Below are positions 15,180 through 21,914 of a stretch of 64,000 bases of DNA, one piece after another. The DNA lies in contig DAOUMA010000006.1 of NCBI GenBank assembly GCA_034414555.1, positions 61,022 to 125,021 on the forward strand, written 5' to 3'. Position numbers and translations under genes: made by a program. The notes beneath the pieces are model-generated. The model was not told the DNA's origin and ran no database searches. It worked only from the letters and a program-made list of their open reading frames with translations. This stretch comes from CG2-30-46-19 sp034414555 (GTDB lineage: Bacteria > Chloroflexota > Dehalococcoidia > GIF9 > AB-539-J10). Within the stretch, counting starts at the first letter, position 1; each line of letters opens with the position of its first letter.

Positions 15180-15674
15180 TTGATAAATAGAACACGAAGA
15201 ACGCCTTCGCCCCGGGGCCGACAGATAATAGCAGGAATCGTATTGGTTTTGTTGGGCGGGTTTTGTGTTGGCAATCAAGACCGGTATGACCATGTATCCA
15301 GTCAATTACTACTGAAGATAAGCTCGTTGGCATTGGTTTTACATGTATTGGGTATAATACTACTTGTAATCGGCATTGCTATCCGCATACTAGCCTGGAT
15401 CCAGATACCGAATACGTATAGAATAGGCAATCTTGTAACAACCGGAATATACTCAAGAACAAGGAATCCCATTTACCTGGCGTTTATGCTTATTATCGTT
15501 GGCGTAGCCTTCCTTTTCCCAGGATTGCTCACCCTGATGTGGTTGGTAATTGGCATTATGGTTCTTTATGGGCTGGCTAAACTGGAAGAACGTGATTTGG
15601 AAAATGTATACGGCAACGAGTATCTTGACTATAAGAGAAGCGTTCCTTTATTTCTCCCGCGACTTAAAAAATAA
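15180..15674 (+). CDS. Isoprenylcysteine carboxylmethyltransferase-family membrane protein
   Basis: About 164 aa from a TTG at 15180 with TAGGAG upstream. Three to four membrane segments, then LVTTGIYSRTRNPIYLAF and EERDLENVYGNEYLDYKRSVP: the G-x-Y-x-x-x-RNP-x-Y and E-E-x-x-L-x-x-x-(F/Y)G-x-x-Y motifs of the ICMT/PEMT-like methyltransferase superfamily. These bind S-adenosylmethionine at the membrane face. The methyl acceptor in bacteria is usually unknown. An ATG at 15039 is in frame but would place repeat B copy 7 inside the protein, so I prefer the TTG. Confidence 0.82.
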   Translation: MINRTRRTPSPRGRQIIAGIVLVLLGGFCVGNQDRYDHVSSQLLLKISSLALVLHVLGIILLVIGIAIRILAWIQIPNTYRIGNLVTTGIYSRTRNPIYLAFMLIIVGVAFLFPGLLTLMWLVIGIMVLYGLAKLEERDLENVYGNEYLDYKRSVPLFLPRLKK

Positions 15675-15791
15675 TTGAGTATAAACCGTAAATAAGGCAA
15701 CAATCGTCCATAATTTTCAGTTAAGGTCACACTTGCTGCAGCTGTTCAATGGGGGTAGCTTTTCGCCGGAGACGGGGATTTCCCTTTGAGG

Positions 15792-15855
15792 GGAATTCCA
15801 GGGACACCATACCAATCAGGCCTGCTACAAATTAGCTATTATGCCCCAGGATACC
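15792..15855 (+). repeat. Repeat B, copy 8 of 9
   Basis: GGAATTCCAGGGACACCATACC ... AGCTATTATGCCCCAGGATACC. Followed by the extended flank shared with copy 3. Confidence 0.9.
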
Positions 15856-15856
15856 G

Positions 15857-15925
15857 CCATAGTGGAACTGAAAGCACTTTAGGGATTTGATGCGGAGTGA
15901 AGGCGAAGTGATGGCGAATACGCAG
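15857..15925 (+). repeat. Extended flank shared with the segment after repeat B copy 3
   Basis: CCATAGTGG, TGAAAGCACTTTAGGGA, TTGATGCGGAGTGA match 11904-11973. The ~120 bp that follow, up to the hicA stop, show no gene. Confidence 0.75.
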
Positions 15926-16046
15926 CAACAGATTCCTTTGACGTAGATATCCAGGCTCTATGGCGTGGTGACTCGGCGATTGTTAGTCCTGCTTGTTGCC
16001 ATGAATTGCCCCCCAAACTCCGCTATGAGCGCCTGCTTTGTGAGCC

Positions 16047-16280
16047 CTAGAGTTCTTTCAGGATTTTATGGTACTCATCCACACCGATACCGATATCACG
16101 CAGTATCTTACGCAGCAAAGGGCGCACGATGACCTGCCCACCGTGATCCAGGATAACGATTATCCGCCCTTCAGAGTTCTTGAAGGTATTGTGACTCCCT
16201 TGGCGACGCTGCCACTCAAAACCACAACTTTCCGCTACCTTTCTTAATTCCCTGTAAGTAACCAGGCGGAGTTTGGTCAA
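16047..16280 (-). CDS. hicA: HicA-family mRNA interferase toxin
   Basis: A 77-aa protein with a TTG start that overlaps the hicB stop by 4 nt (TTGA). It has the dsRNA-binding-like HicA fold: YRELRKVAESCGFEWQRR, then QGSHNTF with the catalytic His, a strand, and the C-terminal LLRKILRDIGIGVDEY helix. HicA toxins cleave mRNA in a ribosome-independent way. Complete, unlike the two other hicA genes in this window. Second gene of a hicB-hicA unit read leftward. Confidence 0.85.
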   Translation of the reverse strand: MTKLRLVTYRELRKVAESCGFEWQRRQGSHNTFKNSEGRIIVILDHGGQVIVRPLLRKILRDIGIGVDEYHKILKEL

Positions 16281-16495
16281 GCCAATACCTCAACGCGCCA
16301 GGTGCCGACGAAATCGGGAAGTGGTTCTTCAGGCGAGGCCGTCTTGAGGTATGCGGATATGGCTTCACGAACATTAGATTCGAGAGAGGGCAAATCTGGT
16401 GCCTGGGTATAGCAGCCCGGAAGCTCAACGACTTCGCCAACCAGCCATTTGCTTTCGGGGTCCCTTTCCACGACTACGGTATATGAGTTTTTCAT
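16277..16495 (-). CDS. hicB: HicB-family antitoxin
   Basis: A 72-aa protein beginning MKNSYTVVVERDPESKWLVGEVVELPGCYTQAPD, seen here as the standard strand-strand-LPGC-helix HicB fold, then an AISAYLKTA helix and a short strand. It neutralises the HicA encoded immediately downstream. Inverted repeats upstream (16528-16584) probably serve as the operator for HicB or the HicAB complex, although this short HicB has no obvious separate DNA-binding domain. Confidence 0.85.
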   Translation of the reverse strand: MKNSYTVVVERDPESKWLVGEVVELPGCYTQAPDLPSLESNVREAISAYLKTASPEEPLPDFVGTWRVEVLA

Positions 16496-16527
16496 TTTAG
16501 CCTTTGGTCAAAATTCTATTATTTTAT

Positions 16528-16584
16528 TAAACGCTAGTTTAGTAAGTTTTCCCCTTATTAAACAAAATGCCCCTTTTGTTTAAT
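16528..16584 (-). promoter_or_regulatory. Candidate hicBA operator: two TTAAAC/GTTTAA palindromes
   Basis: ATTAAACAAAA-TGCCCC-TTTTGTTTAAT (16557-16584 in its two 11-bp arms) and TAAAC-GCTA-GTTTA (16528-16541). They share the TTAAAC half-site, have centres 36 bp apart, and lie 33-89 bp upstream of hicB. The larger one is perfect over 11 bp per arm. Confidence 0.5.
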
Positions 16585-16627
16585 AGTAGCACTGGAAGGA
16601 ATAGTCAGCAAGCCTTTATAGTTCTCC

Positions 16628-16692
16628 GGAATTCCAGGGACACCATGCCAATCAGGCCTGCTACAAATCAGGTATTATGTCCCCGGAATACC
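16628..16692 (+). repeat. Repeat B, copy 9 of 9 (island edge)
   Basis: GGAATTCCAGGGACACCATG ... GGTATTATGTCCCCGGAATACC. The last copy ends 20 bp from the argG stop, marking the right edge of the cassette array. Confidence 0.9.
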
Positions 16693-16711
16693 AGGAATGA
16701 CAAGGAGTGAA

Positions 16712-17917
16712 CTATCGGCATTCAGTTGGTTTTGGCTGCACCCTGGCCTGAGTCCTCACCGGCAGGCCCCAGATATGGATGAAGCCGGGAGAGGCGCTCT
16801 GGTCAAAGGCATCGCCTTTATCATAGGTAGCCAGGCTATAATCGTAGAGGGAGTAAGGCGATTTTCTGCCTGCTATGTGGCAATTGCCCTTATAAAGTTT
16901 AACCTTTACTTCACCAGTAACATATTTTTGGGAGCTATCCACATAACAGGCTAAATTCTGGCGGAGTCCCGAGAACCATAACCCATTATAGATAAGGTCA
17001 GCATATTGGCTAGCCACAATATTATTGAAACGAAGCTGGTCTTTGGACAGGGTTATTGCTTCCAGTGCCTGATGAGCTTTGGTCAGCACGGTGGCTGCCG
17101 GCGCTTCATAAATCTCCCGTGACTTTATGCCTACCAATCTGTTTTCCACATGGTCAATCCTGCCCACGCCGTGTCTACTGGCTATCTCATGGACTTGTTG
17201 GGTAAGTGCTACGCCACTCAGTCGCTGCCCATCAATGCTTATTGGTATTCCTTCGTCGAAACCTATGATGATGTAATCAGCTTTGGCCGGTGCCTCATTG
17301 AGTGACTTGGTCCAGATGAAAACATCGTCAGGGGGTTCAGTCCAGGGGTCTTCCAGAACGCCGCACTCGATGCTCCTGCCCCATAAGTTCTCATCAATGG
17401 AATAGGGGCTGGCTACAGTGATAGGGATGGGAATATTATGACTTTGGGCATATTCAATTGTTTGCTCTCGGGTCATGTTCCACTCTCTGGCTGGAGCAAT
17501 TATCCTGAGTTTGGGGGCAAGGGCGGCCACGCTCACATCAAATCTAACCTGGTCGTTACCTTTGCCGGTGCATCCATGAGCTACTGCTACGGCGTTTTCC
17601 TTTTTGGCTGTCTCGACCAGTAATTGAGCAATAAGGGGACGACCAAGAGCCGAGGCTAGAGGATATTGACCTTCGTAAATAGCATTGGCTTTAAGGGCAG
17701 GAAAAACAAAGGAATTAACGAAGGGTTCTCTGGCATCGATTACAAATGCCTTTATTGCCCCCAGTTTAAGTGCTTTCTGCCTGATAGCTTCGAGGTCAGC
17801 CACATTGCCTATATCTACGGTGAGGGTGATGACATCCATACTATATTTGTTTTTAATCCATTTTATAGCTACTGAGGTATCCAGGCCACCGCTGTAAGCT
17901 AATACTACTTTGTCCAT
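16712..17917 (-). CDS. argG: Argininosuccinate synthase
   Basis: Joins citrulline and aspartate with ATP to make argininosuccinate. The N-terminal PP-loop AYSGGLDTS (residues 7-15) of N-type ATP pyrophosphatases is complete, as are AHGCTGKGNDQVRF, SIDENLWGRS and the C-terminal GLWFSGLR region. 401 aa is the normal length. The start overlaps the argD 3' end by 13 bp. It is the last intact gene of argJ-argB-argD-argG; argH, which uses its product, is separated from it by the accessory island. Confidence 0.96.
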   Translation of the reverse strand: MDKVVLAYSGGLDTSVAIKWIKNKYSMDVITLTVDIGNVADLEAIRQKALKLGAIKAFVIDAREPFVNSFVFPALKANAIYEGQYPLASALGRPLIAQLLVETAKKENAVAVAHGCTGKGNDQVRFDVSVAALAPKLRIIAPAREWNMTREQTIEYAQSHNIPIPITVASPYSIDENLWGRSIECGVLEDPWTEPPDDVFIWTKSLNEAPAKADYIIIGFDEGIPISIDGQRLSGVALTQQVHEIASRHGVGRIDHVENRLVGIKSREIYEAPAATVLTKAHQALEAITLSKDQLRFNNIVASQYADLIYNGLWFSGLRQNLACYVDSSQKYVTGEVKVKLYKGNCHIAGRKSPYSLYDYSLATYDKGDAFDQSASPGFIHIWGLPVRTQARVQPKPTECR

Positions 17918-19113
17918 TTCTTTCCTTTCTCATTGAAAATATTTCTCAAAATATTGATTGCTTCATCTACCTCCTTTTCAGTGATGATGAGAGGAGGCAT
18001 AAACCGGATAGCGTTCGGCTTTAGTTTATTAATTAGCAAGCCTTTATTAAGGCAGGACATAGTCACATCCTGAGCAATCTCGTGGTCAAATTCCATAGCT
18101 AGCAAGAGTCCTTTGCCCCTTGCTTCGGTAATAAAATCAAACTGCTGCTTCAGGGTTTCTAATTCGGTCATAAAATACTTTCCTACCCGGTTAACCTTTT
18201 CAGGTATGTCATTATCAATGATATATTTCAGGGTAGCATAGGCGGCGGCGCAAACCAACGGATTGCCGCCGAAGGTGGTGCCATGCTCACCTGGAGTGAA
18301 AACTGAGGCTTTTTCTTTGGCTAAAAAGGCACCAATTGGCACGCCGCTTCCCAGTCCCTTGGCTAAGGTCATTATATCCGGTGCGACATTATATTGCTCA
18401 TAGGCAAAGAGGGTTCCTGTGCGTCCAATTCCAGTTTGAACTTCGTCTAAAATGAACAGGACTCCTTTCTGGTGACACCAATCCTCCACCTTTTTAAGGT
18501 AGTCATCATCGGGCACATTGACTCCACCTTCGCCCTGAATTGGCTCCAGCATTACCCCGCAGGTTCTCTCATTTGTGGCTCTCTTTATCGCTTCGAGGTC
18601 GTTATATTTAACGTTTATGAAGCCGTCGGGCAAAGGGGTGTACGGGTCCTGAAATTTACGTTGCCCTGTAGCGGCAGTCATAGCCAGTGTTCTGCCGTGA
18701 AAGGAACCATAGGTCGTGATAATTTCATAAGCACCTTTGAGATGAATTTTGCCGTATTTTCTAGCCAGCTTCACCGCACCTTCATTAGCCTCAGCGCCGC
18801 TGTTGCAGAAAAAGACTCTATCAAGGCAGCTATTTTCTGCTAAAAGCCGGGCTAGCTTTATCGCCGGGACAGTATAAAACTGGTTGGATGTTTGGATAAG
18901 CGTTTTAGCCTGTTCTTCCAGAGCGTTTACTAAAGCGGGATGGCAGTGTCCCAGACTATCAACGGCCCAGCCACCGACGAAATCAAGATATTGTTTGCCC
19001 TGGTCATCCCATACTCGGGCTCCTTCCCCACGAACTAAAGTCACCGGGAATCTGGTTATGGTGTTTAGAAATAACCGGTCCGCCAGCTTTTGCCAGTCGT
19101 TACTTTGGGACAA
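17905..19113 (-). CDS. argD: Acetylornithine aminotransferase
   Basis: PLP-dependent class III transaminase converting N-acetylglutamate semialdehyde to N-acetylornithine. FILDEVQTGIGRTG contains the PLP-ring Asp; the Schiff-base Lys is in TLAKGLGSG; NSGAEANEGAVKLARK binds the phosphate. The frame runs open to 19173, but the TTG at 19113, with GGAGG 8 nt before it, starts the protein at MSQSNDWQKLADR as usual for the family (about 402 aa). It overlaps the argB 3' end by 14 bp. Confidence 0.93.
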   Translation of the reverse strand: MSQSNDWQKLADRLFLNTITRFPVTLVRGEGARVWDDQGKQYLDFVGGWAVDSLGHCHPALVNALEEQAKTLIQTSNQFYTVPAIKLARLLAENSCLDRVFFCNSGAEANEGAVKLARKYGKIHLKGAYEIITTYGSFHGRTLAMTAATGQRKFQDPYTPLPDGFINVKYNDLEAIKRATNERTCGVMLEPIQGEGGVNVPDDDYLKKVEDWCHQKGVLFILDEVQTGIGRTGTLFAYEQYNVAPDIMTLAKGLGSGVPIGAFLAKEKASVFTPGEHGTTFGGNPLVCAAAYATLKYIIDNDIPEKVNRVGKYFMTELETLKQQFDFITEARGKGLLLAMEFDHEIAQDVTMSCLNKGLLINKLKPNAIRFMPPLIITEKEVDEAINILRNIFNEKGKKWTK

Positions 19114-19873
19114 TGCTTGTTCCTCCAATCCCATTCTCCATCTCGTTGAGTAAAGCGCGGGGTATTTTGCCATTGATGATGCGCACCAGGGGTGTTGATG
19201 AAAGAGCCTTCAGGCTCGCTTCTATCTTGGGAGACATCCCGCCGGAGGCTGTGCTATGGGCGAGCATTTTGTTTGCCTCATCAATATTAAGTCTGGGAAT
19301 TATCTTTCCGGAGCTGTCGTAGACGCCATCGACATCGGTAAGGAAGATGAGTTTCTGTGCCGCTAATGCGGCAGCTATTTCTCCAGCAGCGGTATCGCCA
19401 TTGACATTGAGCAGTGTTAGCTTCCCGTTGACTTTCCCAAAGCTTATTGGTGCTACCACGGGCATATATCCTGATTGTAGCAGTATGTTCAATGGGGTAG
19501 GGTCAGTGGCTATAATTTCACCAGTGTAGCCCAGCTCGGAGTTTTTTAGCTTTGCCCGGAGCAAATTGCCATCACTTCCGCTTATGCCTATTGCTTTTCC
19601 GTTTAAGGCTTGAATGCCGACCACCAGCTCTTTATTAACCAGGCCGGCGAGTATTGCGGCAACCACCTTTAAGGTCTCAGCATCGGTAACTCTCAGCCCA
19701 TTTATGAAGCTGGTGGGAATGCCAAGCCTGGCAAGCCAGTGGGAAACCTCCTGAGCACCACCGTGAACCACCACCAAGGGCACCCCTTGCTTCTGGAGTG
19801 CTACTAAGTCCTTCAGGACAGTATCCCGGTTGCCTACAGTGCTACCGCCTATTTTAACTACCAGTGGTTTCAT
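19100..19873 (-). CDS. argB: Acetylglutamate kinase
   Basis: Phosphorylates N-acetylglutamate, the second step of arginine synthesis. The amino-acid-kinase fold is clear: VVKIGGSTV at the start, PLVVVHGGAQEV, the NVNGDTAAGEIAAAL nucleotide loop, and a C-terminal GGTSIVPK. 257 aa is slightly shorter than average and lacks the N-terminal helix that marks arginine-inhibited hexameric forms, suggesting the uninhibited type; this is inference. It lies 19 bp after argJ. Confidence 0.94.
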   Translation of the reverse strand: MKPLVVKIGGSTVGNRDTVLKDLVALQKQGVPLVVVHGGAQEVSHWLARLGIPTSFINGLRVTDAETLKVVAAILAGLVNKELVVGIQALNGKAIGISGSDGNLLRAKLKNSELGYTGEIIATDPTPLNILLQSGYMPVVAPISFGKVNGKLTLLNVNGDTAAGEIAAALAAQKLIFLTDVDGVYDSSGKIIPRLNIDEANKMLAHSTASGGMSPKIEASLKALSSTPLVRIINGKIPRALLNEMENGIGGTSIVPK

Positions 19874-19892
19874 ACGTCGAGGTAACCCGGTG

Positions 19893-21095
19893 TTACGTCA
19901 TATATTCGCTATTTATCCTAACATATTCGGGGGACAGGTCACAGCCCCAGGCAGTGGCTCTGCCGTCACCCAGGTTAAGGTACACCTTGATAGGCACTTT
20001 GTTAGCTGTTGCCAGAGATGTACGCAACTCATCCTGGTCAAATGGTATTGGGCGACCTTGCTTCATAACAGATATATCGTTCAGATAGATGTCCAGTTTG
20101 CCTTCCGTCACCTTTACTCCGCTTCGCCCCACGGCAGCGGCAATACGTCCCCAATTAGGGTCACCGCCGTGTATCGCTGTTTTCACCAGCGGAGCGCTAA
20201 CAATGGTCCGGGCTGCCCGGCGCGCATCGGTTTGATTTACCGCTCCTTCCACAGTAACCTCAATGAGCTTTGTTGCTCCTTCACCATCCTGAGCTATTGA
20301 TTTAGCCAAATAAGTGCAAACTTCAGTTAAAGCATTTTGAAAAGCTCCGCCGTTATTGAAGCTAATTCCGGTATTTCTTGCCAGACCATTAGCTAACAAG
20401 AATACACAGTCGCTAGGGCTGGTTTCTCCGTCAATGTTGAGCATGTTAAAGGAAATGTCAACCGCCTTCTTTAATGATTGTTGCAAGAAATCAGCATCTA
20501 TCGCAGCATCGGTGGTCATGAAGCAAAGCAAGGTGGCTAATTCAGGGTGTATCATGCCTGCGCCTTTAGCTACCCCGGCGAGGGTAAACTTACCTTCTTT
20601 TGTCTCAACTTTAAGTGCTATTTCCTTGAGCATAGTATCTGTGGTCATCATTGCTCTGGCTAGTTCATGACCGCCATCTTGACGGAGCTTTACTTTTGGT
20701 ATCCCATTTCTGAGCTGGCTCATAGGCAGTGGCTTTCCAATCACGCCCGTGCTGGCTACAAGCACTTCCTCGGGAGGAATGCTTAGCTTTTCTGCAGTTA
20801 GTCTTGCCATTTCTGCAGCATCCTTTGCCCCTTGTTCTCCAAGGCAAGCGTTGGCACAGCCCGAATTTACCACGATTGCCCTTGCCGTTCTTTGTGTTAG
20901 ATGTCTTTGGGATAGGGTGACCGGGGCTGATTTAATCAGGTTGGTGGTGAAAACGCCGGCAGCAACACAGGGCATCCGGGAATAAAGGATGGCGAGGTCG
21001 GGTTCGTCTTTTTCCTTTATTCCAGCATGGACTGCACCAGCGAGAAATCCTGGCACTGAAGTAACTGTGCCCAAAGGAATTAAGGGGAAATCCAT
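19893..21095 (-). CDS. argJ: Glutamate N-acetyltransferase / ornithine acetyltransferase
   Basis: Recycles the acetyl group from N-acetylornithine to glutamate, making the pathway cyclic. The self-cleavage site is present in AKGAGMIHPELATLLCF (Thr before LL becomes the new N-terminal nucleophile). GDPNWGRI and the NSGCANACLGEQG oxyanion loop are also there. 400 aa, full length. First gene of the leftward arg operon, with a promoter in the 180-bp gap to pyrR. Confidence 0.95.
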   Translation of the reverse strand: MDFPLIPLGTVTSVPGFLAGAVHAGIKEKDEPDLAILYSRMPCVAAGVFTTNLIKSAPVTLSQRHLTQRTARAIVVNSGCANACLGEQGAKDAAEMARLTAEKLSIPPEEVLVASTGVIGKPLPMSQLRNGIPKVKLRQDGGHELARAMMTTDTMLKEIALKVETKEGKFTLAGVAKGAGMIHPELATLLCFMTTDAAIDADFLQQSLKKAVDISFNMLNIDGETSPSDCVFLLANGLARNTGISFNNGGAFQNALTEVCTYLAKSIAQDGEGATKLIEVTVEGAVNQTDARRAARTIVSAPLVKTAIHGGDPNWGRIAAAVGRSGVKVTEGKLDIYLNDISVMKQGRPIPFDQDELRTSLATANKVPIKVYLNLGDGRATAWGCDLSPEYVRINSEYMT

Positions 21096-21117
21096 GGGTA
21101 TATTTCTTATCTGACGA

Positions 21118-21146
21118 TATTAACATCTGATTTAGCGAAAATACAA
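21118..21146 (-). promoter_or_regulatory. Promoter of the arg operon
   Basis: On the minus strand TTGTAT, 17 bp, TTAATA. It lies 23 bp upstream of the argJ ATG, back to back with the pyr promoter. Confidence 0.5.
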
Positions 21147-21169
21147 TTTATTTTTTTGGGTGTAATTTA

Positions 21170-21198
21170 TTGCATCATCAGCATAAATTTGGTAAAAT
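21170..21198 (+). promoter_or_regulatory. Promoter of the pyr operon
   Basis: TTGCAT at 21170-21175, 17 bp, TAAAAT at 21193-21198. Expected start near 21205, just before the PyrR-binding leader. Confidence 0.6.
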
Positions 21199-21204
21199 TA
21201 CATA

Positions 21205-21310
21205 GACCTTTAAATCAGTCCGGAGAGGCTGGTAAGGGGAAATTTGATAACGCAAAGGTTAGTAAAGTCTAACGAAGCCTCTTGCCAGTTCTGTGGCAGG
21301 AGGCTTTTTT
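21205..21310 (+). promoter_or_regulatory. PyrR-dependent transcription attenuator
   Basis: The leader carries CAGTCCGGAGAGGCTGGTAAGG (21216-21237 in pieces: GTCC, GGAGAGGCT, GGTAAGG), which fits the PyrR-binding loop consensus known from Firmicute pyr operons. About 40 nt later comes a strong terminator. UMP-bound PyrR would hold the anti-antiterminator and let the terminator form when pyrimidines are plentiful. Confidence 0.85.
21275..21310 (+). terminator. Attenuator terminator; its 3' arm contains the pyrR ribosome site
   Basis: AAGCCTCTTGCCA (21275-21287), 6-nt loop, TGGCAGGAGGCTT (21294-21306), T-run to 21310. The AGGAGG in the 3' arm lies 8 nt before the pyrR ATG at 21312. Confidence 0.88.
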
Positions 21311-21311
21311 G

Positions 21312-21851
21312 ATGCCGCAAAAGCTCCTCATGACCTCGGAGGATGTAGGGCGGGCTTTGGTGCGCGTTGCTCATGAGATTGTAGAGAAGAATAAGGGCGC
21401 TGAAAATCTTCTTATCGTGGGCATGTGGACTCGGGGAGTGCCGTTGGCACACCGATTAGCCGGTATAATCCAGGGTTTTGAAGGTGTCCAGGTTCCTGTT
21501 GGTGTTCTGGATATTAACTCTTATCGAGACGACGTTTCTTTCCTGGAGTCGAAACCGGCTAAGCACACCAATATTCCCGTTGATGTAACTGATAAACAGG
21601 TGGTCCTGGTGGACGATGTCCTTTATACCGGGAGAAGCATTCGGGCAGCTATGGATGCGCTTATCGATTTAGGCCGCCCTAGCTCTATACAGCTGGCTGT
21701 TCTTATTGACCGCGGTCACCGTGAGCTTCCTGTTAGAGCTGACTATGTGGGCAAGAATATACCAACCTCGCGGGCGGAGAAAGTCGAGGTGTATGTTAAA
21801 GAGGTAGATGGTAGGGATGGGGTAGCGATAACAAATTCAACTGAGAAGTGA
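21312..21851 (+). CDS. pyrR: PyrR: pyr operon attenuator protein / uracil phosphoribosyltransferase
   Basis: About 179 aa. Type I phosphoribosyltransferase fold with the PRPP loop VVLVDDVLYTGRSIRAA and the flexible loop region around DINSYRDDV. PyrR binds pyr leader RNA when UMP is bound and usually has some UPRTase activity. The frame is open to 21282, but that start lies in the terminator stem; the ATG at 21312 is correct. First gene of the pyr operon, directly after its own target RNA. Confidence 0.95.
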   Translation: MPQKLLMTSEDVGRALVRVAHEIVEKNKGAENLLIVGMWTRGVPLAHRLAGIIQGFEGVQVPVGVLDINSYRDDVSFLESKPAKHTNIPVDVTDKQVVLVDDVLYTGRSIRAAMDALIDLGRPSSIQLAVLIDRGHRELPVRADYVGKNIPTSRAEKVEVYVKEVDGRDGVAITNSTEK

Positions 21852-21914
21852 GTGGCATTGATAAAGAATAAAACCAGCTTGGGAAGTAAAAGGTAAATAG
21901 GTAGGAGCGGTTAG

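Noticed and set aside
15039..15180. Repeat B as coding sequence (open frame GHHTNQAYYKSG in several copies)
   Set aside because: Copy 3 has a stop in the same frame, and the copies lie in different frames relative to neighbouring genes and on the opposite strand to several of them.
9595..16692. Repeat B as integron attC sites
   Set aside because: No GTTRRRY/RYYYAAC boxes at the arm ends, and no integron integrase in the window. The layout is integron-like but the sites are not.
9595..16692. Repeat B as a CRISPR array
   Set aside because: Spacing is 0.66-1.46 kb with genes between copies, the repeats are too long and too variable, and there are no cas genes.
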